A DNA stretch of 40,695 bases, from the NCBI GenBank assembly GCA_026415315.1, contig JAOAHI010000001.1:122512-163206 (forward strand). The letters run 5' to 3'. The DNA comes from Methylohalobius sp. GTDB lineage: Bacteria > Pseudomonadota > Gammaproteobacteria > Methylococcales > Methylothermaceae. The position numbers and the translations under genes were made by a program. This document shows positions 1 to 8,667 of this stretch, in pieces (position 1 is the first letter of the stretch; each line of letters starts with the position of its first letter). Under the pieces are notes generated by a model. That model was not told the origin of the DNA and made no database searches. It saw nothing but the letters and a program-made list of their open reading frames with translations.

Positions 1-555
1 GAAGGATTGGTGGCGGCCTATTTCATGGGCCACAGCCTAGGGGGTAAGGTGGCCATGACTTTAGCGTTGATCGCTCCCAAAGCGGTCGATAAGCTGGTGG
101 TGGTTGATATTGCACCGGTGCCTTACGCTCACAGTTTCGATCGTATTGTAAAAGCACTAAAGTCTGTGCCCCTGGCGCAGATAAATAACCGCCGCCAGGC
201 AGACGAACATTTGGCTTTAAAAATAGAAAATCCAACGCTGCGCCAGTTTCTGCTGCAAAATTTGATCTCACAAAACGGCCATTACCGCTGGCGCATCGAT
301 TTAGACCTTCTCGCTTCGGCTCTGCCGGCCCTTGCCGATTTTCCGATCGGCTCAGAGGCGCACTCTTTTGCAGGGCCTGCCCTGTTCATCGGCGGTGAGC
401 GTTCTGAATACTTACAACCCCAGCATTATCAGGCGATTCTGGCTTTGTTTCCTAAGGCTGAGATCAAAGCGATCGAAGGCGCTGGCCATTGGGTCCACAT
501 CGATCAGCCCGAATGTTTCGAGGCGGCAGTGCGTAGTTTTCTGCGTGGTCGCTAA
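1..555 (+). CDS. alpha/beta-fold hydrolase, 5'-truncated by window edge
   Basis: The C-terminal part of a serine hydrolase of the alpha/beta fold. The reading frame is open from base 1, so the true start lies upstream of the window. The nucleophile elbow GHSLGG is visible near the left edge and the catalytic His sits in GAGHWVHIDQPE near the C-terminus, as in YbfF-like esterases and related small hydrolases. About 184 residues are present against roughly 255 for the family. The substrate cannot be told from the sequence. It converges on the NTP transferase gene with a 23-bp gap, so it is not obviously part of the sphingolipid locus. Family assignment is secure, exact activity is not. Confidence 0.85.
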   Translation, partial: EGLVAAYFMGHSLGGKVAMTLALIAPKAVDKLVVVDIAPVPYAHSFDRIVKALKSVPLAQINNRRQADEHLALKIENPTLRQFLLQNLISQNGHYRWRIDLDLLASALPALADFPIGSEAHSFAGPALFIGGERSEYLQPQHYQAILALFPKAEIKAIEGAGHWVHIDQPECFEAAVRSFLRGR

Positions 556-578
556 GGCAGATTTAAAGCTTATCCTTG

Positions 579-1364
579 CTAAGAGGAATCTTGAAGACAA
601 TGCACCAACTTTAAGTCTTCTACTGTGTCTACATCGATTGCTGCTTCAGGATATGGCAGGACGATGAATTCAACCTTGACTCCAAGCTTACTCTCCACTC
701 GCCTGGCTAGCTCTTGTGTGCTTAAACATCCTGAGAGATAACGGAGCACCGTGTTTGGGCCCAAAGCCCAAATAAGGCGGTGGGGGTGTTTGCGTTTTTG
801 CTCCAGGTGACGCCAGAAATCAACGATGGTACGGCCTTGGGGGGTAAGGAAAGCAAACAGGTTACAGGTACAAAACGGTCCGTCGGAGAAGTTGAGTAGG
901 GTACGGCGGACTCTGGGAAAGCGGGCTGCAACCTCCGCATAAGGAATCAGTCCCACTGCTACATCTGTCTTGCAGGTTTGCGCTTTGTGGCAAAACTCGG
1001 CAAAAACCCAAGGATTCGGGAAAGCCAAATCGGCAGTGGTCAGAAGCACCTGCCTGTTCTCCGGGATGCGCCTCAGCCCAGCCAAGGCGCTTAGACTCGG
1101 GGAAGAATCGGGAGGGAGCCATTCAATCCAGGAGGACTTCAAGAGGGAGACGATAGGGGTTCCTGCGATCGCGTGCTTAGGAGGGCCAAGCACCAGGCAG
1201 CGCTTAATCTTCGAGCATTCTTCTAAAGCTTTAAGCACCCGCGCGAGCATGGGTTGGCCTGCGATCGGCGTCAAACTCTTGCAAGGCACGCCGGCCGCGT
1301 TGGCCACCGGGTCTGGGCTTTTGCGGTCAGCCGCCAAGAGGATGCAGTCTAAGCTTACGTTCAT
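579..1364 (-). CDS. MobA-like NTP transferase domain protein
   Basis: A 261-aa protein with the fold signature of the MobA-like NTP transferase family: N-terminal beta strand and loop (ILLAADRKSPDP), then GVPCKSLTPIAGQPMLARVL, where the Lys would contact the nucleotide phosphates, and a mid-protein LLTTADLAF that fits the metal-binding Asp. The usual glycine-rich LAGG loop is changed to LAAD, so nucleotide binding may differ. Its ATG overlaps the TGA of the upstream GNAT gene by 4 bp, so the two are probably translationally coupled. The link to the ceramide genes suggests a role in activating or attaching a lipid head group. That role is inference from position. A molybdenum cofactor role is unlikely because no other Moco gene is present. 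Confidence 0.7.
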   Translation of the reverse strand: MNVSLDCILLAADRKSPDPVANAAGVPCKSLTPIAGQPMLARVLKALEECSKIKRCLVLGPPKHAIAGTPIVSLLKSSWIEWLPPDSSPSLSALAGLRRIPENRQVLLTTADLAFPNPWVFAEFCHKAQTCKTDVAVGLIPYAEVAARFPRVRRTLLNFSDGPFCTCNLFAFLTPQGRTIVDFWRHLEQKRKHPHRLIWALGPNTVLRYLSGCLSTQELARRVESKLGVKVEFIVLPYPEAAIDVDTVEDLKLVHCLQDSS

Positions 1365-2485
1365 AAGGTTTTCTCATAGATTCGATAGCGCTTATAGCAA
1401 CGCCCACCTAAGCTCTCGATCACGCCACGCATTCGCAAATTGTCTTCTAAAATCCATGATAGCTCCGCCTGTCTAATGTTGCGCGCGAGAAGGGGGGCGC
1501 GCAGTGCTTCGACCAGGCGATAGGCGATCGCTGCCCCCAACAGATTCTCCCGGTAGCGGCGCACTATTCCCATCAGCATGACTCGGGCGGTGTCCGGATA
1601 TGCCGTTTTCCAGCGCCAAAGGAGCTTGAGCCAGTTGCAGGGGAAAAGACGGCCATCCAGATCTTTAAGCAGCTGATTGAAATCGGGCATAGCTACGATC
1701 ATTCCCACGGCCGCTCCTTCGATTTCAGCGATCTGGACAAACTCGTCTGGGACGAGGTAGCTTAAGGTTTTGGCCAAATCGGCAAACTCTTCACGGGTGA
1801 AAGGAACAAACCCCCAATTGTCAGCCCAGGCGTCATTGAAGATCGTACGCAACAGTTCACATTCTTCGGTTAAGTGAGCTCGGCGCAACGGTCGGACAGC
1901 GATCCCGCTTGCGGCTTTGGCAGCTAGCCTGGCTGCTCCGTCGGAAGGCACACTGTTTGCTTTAAGCAGATAAGCTAAGAGGTCTTTTGCTTGACAGTAA
2001 CCTAATTGCTCTAGATGCTGGACATAATATGGGGGGTTGTAGGGCATCATGAACACGGGAGGTTGCTCAAACCCCTCTATTAACAAACCGCACTCGTGGT
2101 TGATGGAGAAGTTGTAGGGACCTTGAACAATCTCCATCCCTTGATCCCTGAGCCATCTCTCGGCTTGTGTGAACAGCCTGGCAAATACTTCCGGATCATC
2201 AACGGCTTCCATGAGTCCGAAGAACCCCACTCGACGGCGGTGGTGAGTGAGATACAGCTGGTCGATCTGGGCACAGATTCTACCTACGGCCCGATTTTCC
2301 CGCTTAACTATCCAAGCTTGCCAGCTGGCATGGACAAAATAAGGATTTTGGCGCGAGAGATGGAGGCGTCGCTCTAGCCTCAAAGGAGGGACCCAGTGCG
2401 AGTTCTCGCTGTAAATATGCCAAGGAACGTTAATAAATTCTTTAAGGGTTCGGCTATTAGTGACAGCAACTAGGTTTAAAGTCAT
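1361..2485 (-). CDS. GNAT-like acyltransferase, probable bacterial ceramide synthase (bCerS family)
   Basis: A 374-aa cytosolic protein of the large GNAT-like family with an N-terminal segment containing HWVPPLRLERRLHL and a central QGPYNFSINHECGLLIEGF followed by PPVFMMPYNPPYYVQHLEQLG. These blocks are what I recall from the family that includes the Caulobacter ceramide synthase, which N-acylates the product of serine palmitoyltransferase. It has no signal peptide or membrane segment. It is transcribed divergently from the acyl-AMP ligase, ACP and SPT genes and overlaps the NTP transferase gene by 4 bp. Context is the main support: all the other enzymes of bacterial ceramide synthesis lie within 6 kb. 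No strong Shine-Dalgarno precedes the ATG. The activity is inferred; another acyltransferase role is possible. Confidence 0.65.
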   Translation of the reverse strand: MTLNLVAVTNSRTLKEFINVPWHIYSENSHWVPPLRLERRLHLSRQNPYFVHASWQAWIVKRENRAVGRICAQIDQLYLTHHRRRVGFFGLMEAVDDPEVFARLFTQAERWLRDQGMEIVQGPYNFSINHECGLLIEGFEQPPVFMMPYNPPYYVQHLEQLGYCQAKDLLAYLLKANSVPSDGAARLAAKAASGIAVRPLRRAHLTEECELLRTIFNDAWADNWGFVPFTREEFADLAKTLSYLVPDEFVQIAEIEGAAVGMIVAMPDFNQLLKDLDGRLFPCNWLKLLWRWKTAYPDTARVMLMGIVRRYRENLLGAAIAYRLVEALRAPLLARNIRQAELSWILEDNLRMRGVIESLGGRCYKRYRIYEKTL

Positions 2486-2530
2486 CGGTTTAGAGACATA
2501 AAATGTTGTATCGTTGCCTCAAAGATACAG

Positions 2531-2559
2531 TTGATTGTTAACCGGCAACAAGTTATGCT
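2531..2559 (+). promoter_or_regulatory. candidate sigma70 promoter of the ceramide operon
   Basis: TTGATT at 2531-2536 and TATGCT at 2554-2559 are separated by 17 bp, a fair -35/-10 pair reading toward the acyl-AMP ligase start at 2765. It lies in the 279-bp divergent gap (2486-2764) between the bCerS-like gene and the acyl-AMP ligase. The rest of that gap, including an A-rich patch near 2680-2700, holds no gene that I can support. Confidence 0.3.
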
Positions 2560-2764
2560 TAATTCTCGAGGCAAGCTAAGATAGAGCGACCTTCATGGGC
2601 GCCGGATTGCGCGCTTGTCTAAAGATAAGGGGAGGTGCTATGATGTTTTTTGGTCATAGATTACCTTGCTTTCGCGCAAAAGCAACTAAAACAAGGAAAA
2701 CGGTTTTCTGCGCTGCTTAAAACTAGGCCTTACCGAGTTACAAGATTGTTAAGGGGAGAGGCTC

Positions 2765-4516
2765 TTGGGTGCACAAGCTACGCCAACTGAGAATACATTA
2801 CCGCTTCGACGTGCTGATTTTAGCACGCTTGCTGAAGCGTTGGATTATGCTGCCCTAGGCCAGACTGGCTGCAATTTTTATACCGGCAGAGGGGAATTAA
2901 TAGCAGTTCTGTCGTATGCCGAGTTACGCCGGCAAGCGCTGGATCTGGCGCGTCAGCTGGCGAGCTTCCGTCTGCCACGGGAATCTCGGGTTGCGCTGGT
3001 GGCAGCGACGAGTCCCGATTTTATCTGCTTTTTCTTCGCCTGTCAGTATGCCGGTCTGGTGCCTGTGCCCTTACCCATTCCGTTCAGCCTCGGTAGCCAT
3101 CAGGCGTATGTACGGCAGCTTAGAGCCTTGCTTCAAAGCTGCCGACCTAGCCTGGCCATGGCGCCGGAAGATTATGCCTCTTTTCTTACCGAAGCCGTCG
3201 CTGGGCTGGATATTAAATACTTTGGCACGGCTGACGATTTCCGCCGCTTGCCCTCAGCAAAGGTTGAACCTGTTCCGCTGCAACCGCATGAACTGGCCTA
3301 TTTGCAATACACTTCGGGTAGCACTCGTTTCCCGCGCGGGGTGATGATCAAGCAAGCCGCTGTGATGGACAACCTAGCGGGTATCGCTCAATACGGGGTC
3401 GATTTGCGCCCTGGTGACCGGGCAGTCTCTTGGCTGCCTTTTTATCACGACATGGGTTTGGTCGGTTTGATGTTGACTCCGGTGGCGTCGCAAGTGTCGG
3501 TGGATTACTTGGCGACCCAGGAATTCGCCATGCGTCCCAGGCAGTGGTTAGCATTGATTTCGAAAAATAAGGCCACGATCTCTTTCGGTCCACCGTTTGG
3601 GTATGAGCTGTGCCAGCGCCGTCTGCGGCCTGGAGAAGCGGCTAAATTCGATCTTTCCAGTTGGCGTGTCGCCGGGGTGGGGGCGGAGATGATCCGTACG
3701 GAATCGCTGCGTGAATTTGCCCGCGCGCTGGCACCTGCTGGTTTCCGGGAGGAGGCATTTTTGCCCTGTTACGGCATGGCGGAGTGCTCTCTTGCCGTCA
3801 CCTTTGCTCCCTTGGGGCAGGGTCTCAAGGTGGATAGAGTCGACGCCGAGCGTCTGGCGACTGAGGCGCGAGCGGTGTCGCCGGCGGCGGGTAGCCGGGA
3901 AAGCGAATTTGTCGATTGCGGTCGGCTACTGCCCGGTTTTGAGCTTAAAATCCTCGACGTCGAAGGTAGGGAAGTGGCAGAGAGGCAGATAGGAGTGGTC
4001 CATTTACGTGGGCCGAGCGTCATGTCGGGGTATTTTGAGGACCCAAATAGCACGCGTGAAGTTTTGTCAAAAGAGGGTTGGCTCAATACCGGAGACCTGG
4101 GTTATCGCGTCGGCGATCGGCTCTATTTAACTGGCCGAGAGAAGGACTTGATTATTGTCAATGGGCGCAACATTTGGCCGCAAGATTTAGAGTATTTGGC
4201 CCAACAACAGCCGGAGGTGCGCCCAGGCGATGCGTTGGCTTTTGGTGTTCCTGGCCCGGACGGCAGTGACTTGACCGTGATCGTGGTGCAATGCCGTGAG
4301 ACCGATGAGGCCAAGCGCGCTGACTTGATAACGCGAATCCGTTCGCGAGTGCAGGCCGAGATCGGGGTGGACTGCCTAGTCGAGCTAGTTCCGCTACATA
4401 CTTTGCCCCGCACCTCGTCTGGTAAGCTCTCGCGTTCCAAGGCTAGGCAGAACTTCATTGCTACCCACAACCTCGCCCAATCCCGATCTCATCAAGAACG
4501 GCGGGCGGCAGTCTGA
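2765..4516 (+). CDS. fatty acyl-AMP ligase / acyl-ACP synthetase
   Basis: A 583-aa adenylate-forming enzyme that would activate a fatty acid as acyl-AMP and load it on the ACP encoded two genes downstream. The phosphate-binding motif YTSGSTRFPRG is at about residues 182-192, PFYHDMGLVG (typical of FadD/FAAL proteins) at 225-234, and the C-terminal LPRTSSGKLSRSKAR carries the catalytic Lys. Length and motifs fit the FAAL class. The start chosen is TTG at 2765 because AGGGGAG lies 6 bp upstream and no ATG or GTG occurs nearby in frame. In the Caulobacter ceramide pathway an enzyme of this class supplies acyl-ACP. It is first gene of a five-gene operon whose members overlap or abut. Confidence 0.88.
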   Translation: MGAQATPTENTLPLRRADFSTLAEALDYAALGQTGCNFYTGRGELIAVLSYAELRRQALDLARQLASFRLPRESRVALVAATSPDFICFFFACQYAGLVPVPLPIPFSLGSHQAYVRQLRALLQSCRPSLAMAPEDYASFLTEAVAGLDIKYFGTADDFRRLPSAKVEPVPLQPHELAYLQYTSGSTRFPRGVMIKQAAVMDNLAGIAQYGVDLRPGDRAVSWLPFYHDMGLVGLMLTPVASQVSVDYLATQEFAMRPRQWLALISKNKATISFGPPFGYELCQRRLRPGEAAKFDLSSWRVAGVGAEMIRTESLREFARALAPAGFREEAFLPCYGMAECSLAVTFAPLGQGLKVDRVDAERLATEARAVSPAAGSRESEFVDCGRLLPGFELKILDVEGREVAERQIGVVHLRGPSVMSGYFEDPNSTREVLSKEGWLNTGDLGYRVGDRLYLTGREKDLIIVNGRNIWPQDLEYLAQQQPEVRPGDALAFGVPGPDGSDLTVIVVQCRETDEAKRADLITRIRSRVQAEIGVDCLVELVPLHTLPRTSSGKLSRSKARQNFIATHNLAQSRSHQERRAAV

Positions 4517-4517
4517 T

Positions 4518-5498
4518 GTGGCTGATGTTACGTATGCTCCTCGGATCGCTCTAACTGGGGCTACAGGTTTTATCGGGTCTCGAATCGCTCGCCATCTCGC
4601 TCGTCAAGGCTTTAGGCTGCGCGTTTTAGTTCGACCGAGCTCTGAACATCGCCTTTCAGTTGAGGTTCCAGTTGAAGTTTGTCGTGGCGCCTTAGCCGAC
4701 GAGAGAGCTTTGCAGCAACTCCTAGATCAGGCCGACGTCCTAGTGCATTGCGCCGGGCTAGTGCGCGGTCTGACCCAGACCGAGTTTGATGCGGTCAACG
4801 TCGCTGGTACGCAGCGATTAGTCCAGCTGGCTAAACAAAAAGACAGGCCACCGCGTTTGGTTTTTATCTCCTCGCTGGCGGCCAGGGAGCCACAGCTTTC
4901 CCCGTATGCTTTGAGTAAGTACCGAGCTGAACAGGCCATAGTTGAGTTAGGGCAAGGGTTGTCTTGGCTGATTTTGAGGCCTCCTGCGGTCTATGGTCCC
5001 GGAGATCGAGAGCTTCTGCCGTTGCTTAAAGTAATGGCGAGGGGAATCCTGCCTATTCTTGGACCTAAAACAGGGCGATTCTCCCTGCTATTTGTAGACG
5101 ATCTAGTGCGTGCGGTGGAGAAGGCTGTGCTTAGTCCTGAGGTTGCCTGTCAGATATTCGAGCTGCACGATGGTAAACTGGAAGGCTACAGTTGGGATGA
5201 AATCTGGGCCATCGCTCAGAATTACCGCCGCGGGTCAGTAGTGTGCCTGCAGCTGCCTGAGTGGAGCTTACGTGCCTTGGCCCAACTTAATCAGTGGGGT
5301 TCAAGGCTCTTAGGCCAAACCCCAATGTTGACCCAAGGTAAGGTCAACGAACTGCGCCATCCTAATTGGGTGTGCGACAATGCAGCTGTCTCTAAGGCCC
5401 TGGACTGGCAACCTAAAGTCCAACTGGCCCAGGGCCTTAAGTTGACATTGAGCGAGACGCAGCCTAAATCTACCTACTCAGTTCGGTCGCAAAGATGA
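4518..5498 (+). CDS. extended SDR (NAD-dependent epimerase family), probable ceramide reductase CerR-like
   Basis: A 326-aa Rossmann-fold oxidoreductase. The nucleotide-binding motif GATGFIGSRIARHL is near the N-terminus and the catalytic YALSKYRAE (YxxxK) is about 40% along, with SSLAAR before it supplying the catalytic Ser. The start is uncertain: I chose GTG at 4518, one base after the acyl-AMP ligase stop, because it puts the Rossmann strand close to the N-terminus; a TTG at 4458 would add 20 residues and overlap the upstream gene. In Caulobacter an SDR in the same locus reduces the 3-oxo group of the acylated sphingoid base. The assignment to that step is by context. Confidence 0.8.
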   Translation: MADVTYAPRIALTGATGFIGSRIARHLARQGFRLRVLVRPSSEHRLSVEVPVEVCRGALADERALQQLLDQADVLVHCAGLVRGLTQTEFDAVNVAGTQRLVQLAKQKDRPPRLVFISSLAAREPQLSPYALSKYRAEQAIVELGQGLSWLILRPPAVYGPGDRELLPLLKVMARGILPILGPKTGRFSLLFVDDLVRAVEKAVLSPEVACQIFELHDGKLEGYSWDEIWAIAQNYRRGSVVCLQLPEWSLRALAQLNQWGSRLLGQTPMLTQGKVNELRHPNWVCDNAAVSKALDWQPKVQLAQGLKLTLSETQPKSTYSVRSQR

Positions 5499-5755
5499 AA
5501 ACATACCAGGAAATTGTGGGCGAATTGATCGCCGTCATTCACGCTTTGACTCCCGAGGTCAAAGCTCTGGACGAAAACACAGAGTTGATTGGAAATCTGG
5601 GCCTCGATTCCATGAAGGTGATGAATTTGATCCAGGAGGTCGAGGATCGGTTTGACGTCTCCATTCCGCTGAACGTGCTCCCGGATGTGCGTACTATCGG
5701 GGATTTAGCGCTGAAAATTCACCTTTTGTTGCAAAGCCATGACTCTGCTCGATAA
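5495..5755 (+). CDS. acyl carrier protein (dedicated)
   Basis: An 86-aa acyl carrier protein. The phosphopantetheine attachment site is Ser39 in LGLDSMKVM, within the usual four-helix pattern and an acidic helix II (IQEVEDRF). It starts with ATG overlapping the stop of the reductase gene by 4 bp and its own end overlaps the SPT start by 17 bp. A dedicated ACP next to an acyl-AMP ligase and an SPT suggests that this locus uses acyl-ACP rather than acyl-CoA as substrate. A main fatty-acid-synthesis ACP (AcpP) is unlikely because no fab gene is nearby. Confidence 0.92.
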   Translation: MKTYQEIVGELIAVIHALTPEVKALDENTELIGNLGLDSMKVMNLIQEVEDRFDVSIPLNVLPDVRTIGDLALKIHLLLQSHDSAR

Positions 5756-6932
5756 ATTCAAGCCGCTGGAGGAGGCGCGGGATAAGCTTAGGGCTTTGGG
5801 AACCTATCCTTTTGGGGTGACCATAGAGAAAATTCTCTCGCCTACCGAGGCTGTTATCCATGGGCGAAAAGTTATTTTGGCTGGGACTAATAATTATTTA
5901 GGGTTGACTTTTCACCCCGAGTGCATTGCCGCTGCTATCCAAGCCTTGAAAGAGCAAGGTTGTGGCACAACCGGTTCGCGTATGGCCAATGGCAACTACG
6001 CCGACCACCTGGCTTTGGAACGGGAATTTGCCGAGTTTTACCGTAAGCCGTTTTGTGTCGTCTTTTCTACAGGCTACCAGGCTAACTTGGCGCTTCTCTC
6101 GACTCTGGCAGGAGCCGGGGATGTGATTTTGCTCGATGCCGATTGTCATGCCAGTATCTATGACGGCTGCCGCCTAAGCCAAGCTGAAGTCATCCGCTTT
6201 CGTCACAACGATGTAGAAGACTTAAAGAAGCGCCTGCGCCGGTTAGGAGAGAGGGCTGCGCGGACTTTGATCGTAGTGGAAGGCATTTACAGCATGCTCG
6301 GTGACATGGCCCCGCTTAAGGAAATCGCTGCGCTCAAACAGGAGTACGGAGCCTATCTTATGGTCGATGAGGCGCACTCGCTGGGGGTGTTGGGGGAGTA
6401 CGGCCGCGGGCTGGTGGAGGCCACGGGGGTCGAGGACCAAGCAGACTTTATCGTTGGCACGTTTAGCAAAAGTTTGGGCGGGATAGGCGGTTTCTGCGTC
6501 AGCGCTCACCGCGAGCTAGACGTGTTGCGCTACGCGGCGCGGCCCTACATTTTCACCGCTTCTTCCTCGCCAGCGGCGATTGCTGCTACTCGCGTTGCCC
6601 TGCGTTTGCTGCGCGACGGGACGGAGTTGCGCGCTCGCCTTTGGCAGCATGCTCGCCGCTTTCGACAGGGTCTGGAGAACTTAGGGCTGAAGCTGGGCCC
6701 TATTCTAAGTCCAGTGGTGGCAATCCTACTCGGGGAATCGCGCGAGCAGGCCCTCTTTATTTGGCATCAGTTGTTGAGTCGAGGAGTGTATGTCAACTTA
6801 GTGATGCCGCCGGCTACGCCTGATGCTCGTTGTCTGCTGCGGTGTAGCCTAAGCGCGGCCCATAGCGACCAACAGATCGATCGGTGCCTTGAGGTCTTCG
6901 CCGAAGTCTTCTCGGCCTATGGGTCGGCTTAG
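5739..6932 (+). CDS. serine palmitoyltransferase-like alpha-oxoamine synthase
   Basis: A 397-aa PLP enzyme of the alpha-oxoamine synthase family, which condenses an amino acid with an acyl thioester with loss of CO2. Visible features are TGSRMANGNYADH, His137 in DADCHASIYDG that would stack on PLP, VDEAHSLGVLG around Asp210-His213, and the PLP Lys244 in GTFSKSLGG. BioF (KAPA synthase) and KBL share this fold, but no biotin gene or threonine dehydrogenase is present, while the flanking ACP, acyl-AMP ligase, SDR and GNAT genes match bacterial sphingolipid loci. The predicted reaction is L-serine plus palmitoyl-type acyl-ACP to 3-oxosphinganine. The 17-bp overlap with the ACP gene implies translational coupling. 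Confidence 0.85.
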   Translation: MTLLDKFKPLEEARDKLRALGTYPFGVTIEKILSPTEAVIHGRKVILAGTNNYLGLTFHPECIAAAIQALKEQGCGTTGSRMANGNYADHLALEREFAEFYRKPFCVVFSTGYQANLALLSTLAGAGDVILLDADCHASIYDGCRLSQAEVIRFRHNDVEDLKKRLRRLGERAARTLIVVEGIYSMLGDMAPLKEIAALKQEYGAYLMVDEAHSLGVLGEYGRGLVEATGVEDQADFIVGTFSKSLGGIGGFCVSAHRELDVLRYAARPYIFTASSSPAAIAATRVALRLLRDGTELRARLWQHARRFRQGLENLGLKLGPILSPVVAILLGESREQALFIWHQLLSRGVYVNLVMPPATPDARCLLRCSLSAAHSDQQIDRCLEVFAEVFSAYGSA

Positions 6933-6933
6933 G

Positions 6934-8667
6934 ATGCACCTTTTGTTCCAATTTGTTCGGACCTATCCTGGGCAAAGCGCCATCGTGCTTTTAGCTCTGA
7001 TCTTGGCTGGGATGGTGGAGGGGTTCAGCATGACGGCGCTTCTTCCGGTTTTGACCGCCGCCATGGCGCCAAGGCAAGACGGTGGTGAGGTGGCGTTGGG
7101 GGATACAGTGAGCCCTTATTTGCTCTCGGCGTTCAATCTCGTAGGTCTGACCCCGACTTTAGGAGTGCTGATTGCTATCTTAGTAGCTGGGACTTTGCTC
7201 CGCAGTGGGTTTGTCTTGCTGGCTAATAGGTACGTGGGGTTTACCATCGCTAAGGTAGCTACCGACTTGCGCTTGGGCTTGCTTAAGGCGTTGCTTGCAG
7301 CGCGCTGGGCGTTTTACTTGCGCCAGCCGGTGGGGGTTTTGGCCAACGCCATGTCCTCAGAGCCGGATCGAGCCTCGAAAGCGTATTTCTTTGGGACCTC
7401 GATGTTGGCCGCAGTGATCCAGATGTTGGCGTATTTGGGAGTAGCGGCGAGTATCTCCTGGCAGGCGACTCTGGCTTATCTAGTTGGAGCAGCAGTGGTG
7501 GTCTATGGATTGCATTTTTTCGTGCGCATGGCGCGCCGATCGGGCAAGCGGCAGACGCGGGGATTAAAAGCTTTAGTCCACCAATTGACCGATTGCTTGC
7601 AGTCGGTTAAGCCGCTCAAAGCGATGGGGCGAGAGGATCTGGCCGATCGGGTGATTGCAGCCGAGAGCTTGCGTCTGAACAAGGCCTTGGAGCGGGAAGT
7701 TTTGAGCAAGGAGGCCCTCAAAGCTGTCCAGGCGCCGGCGTTTGTAGTCCTAGTAGCGGCCGGTTTTTATTTGGGCGTAGTCTATTGGCGCATGGAGGCT
7801 GCCGAAGTCGTGGTGCTGTTGCTGCTTCTCAGCCGGGTGATGAACGGCATGGGTAAGGTTCAGCAGATGCTGCAAAACATGGCCGTGTGCGAGAGCGCGT
7901 ATTGGTCTTTGTGCCAGACGATAAACGAGGCGCGGCAGCAGGTAGAGCCGGTGGGTGGGGAACGGACGGCAACTTTAGAGCGTGCGATCGAATTCGAGCA
8001 CGTTGAGTTCGCCTACGACGACCAGCCGGTCCTTAAGGATTTCTCTTTAACGATCCCAGCCCGCAAGCTGACGGCTTTGATTGGTTTTTCCGGCGCGGGC
8101 AAAACTACCGTCGTCGATCTGATTATCGGTCTTTTGAGTCCTAGGCTAGGCCGTATCTTGATCGACGGGGTGGATCTTCGAGACCTTAACCTGCGCGCTT
8201 GGCGGCGGATGATCGGGTATGTACCTCAAGAAAACCTGCTGCTACACGATTCCATTTTTGCCAACGTCACCTTCGGCGATCCCGATCTCACCGAACAGGA
8301 TGCCAAATGGGCTTTACAGGCGGCGGGGTGTTGGGAGTTTGTGGCGGCTTTGCCAGAGGGCATCCATACTTTGGTTGGCGAGCGCGGAGCGCGTCTTTCT
8401 GGAGGGCAAAGGCAGAGGATTATGATCGCCCGCGCTCTGGTCCATAAACCTACGCTTCTGATTCTGGATGAGGCGACTAGTGCTTTGGACCCTGAAAGCC
8501 AGCGTGCCATTTGCCGAACTTTGGTAGAACTCAAAGCTCAAATCACCATCCTTGCCATCTCCCATCAGCCCATCCTGGTCGAGATCGCTGATGAGATCTA
8601 CCAGCTCGGCCACGGGACCGCCTGGCGAGTGACCGAGCCTCGGACTGCCGTCGCAGCCCTATCCTGA
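6934..8667 (+). CDS. ABC exporter half-transporter (MsbA-like), proposed sphingolipid flippase
   Basis: A 577-aa type IV ABC half-transporter: an N-terminal membrane domain with about six helices (roughly 1-310) fused to a nucleotide-binding domain. Walker A GFSGAGKTT lies near 384-392, the Q-loop in GYVPQENLLLHDSIF, the signature LSGGQRQR near 488, Walker B LLILDEATSALD near 508 and the H-loop in AISHQP. The start ATG at 6934 is one base after the SPT stop; an ATG at 6919 that overlaps the SPT gene is possible. Proteins of this class flip lipids or export peptides. As last gene of the ceramide operon it may move the finished sphingolipid across the inner membrane. That substrate is inference. 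Its end overlaps the convergent RND gene by 9 bp. Confidence 0.85.
   Translation: MHLLFQFVRTYPGQSAIVLLALILAGMVEGFSMTALLPVLTAAMAPRQDGGEVALGDTVSPYLLSAFNLVGLTPTLGVLIAILVAGTLLRSGFVLLANRYVGFTIAKVATDLRLGLLKALLAARWAFYLRQPVGVLANAMSSEPDRASKAYFFGTSMLAAVIQMLAYLGVAASISWQATLAYLVGAAVVVYGLHFFVRMARRSGKRQTRGLKALVHQLTDCLQSVKPLKAMGREDLADRVIAAESLRLNKALEREVLSKEALKAVQAPAFVVLVAAGFYLGVVYWRMEAAEVVVLLLLLSRVMNGMGKVQQMLQNMAVCESAYWSLCQTINEARQQVEPVGGERTATLERAIEFEHVEFAYDDQPVLKDFSLTIPARKLTALIGFSGAGKTTVVDLIIGLLSPRLGRILIDGVDLRDLNLRAWRRMIGYVPQENLLLHDSIFANVTFGDPDLTEQDAKWALQAAGCWEFVAALPEGIHTLVGERGARLSGGQRQRIMIARALVHKPTLLILDEATSALDPESQRAICRTLVELKAQITILAISHQPILVEIADEIYQLGHGTAWRVTEPRTAVAALS

Noticed and set aside
5739-6932. BioF (biotin synthesis) or KBL (threonine breakdown) for the SPT-like gene
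   Set aside because: No biotin or threonine dehydrogenase gene is nearby, while ACP, acyl-AMP ligase, SDR and GNAT neighbours match sphingolipid loci.
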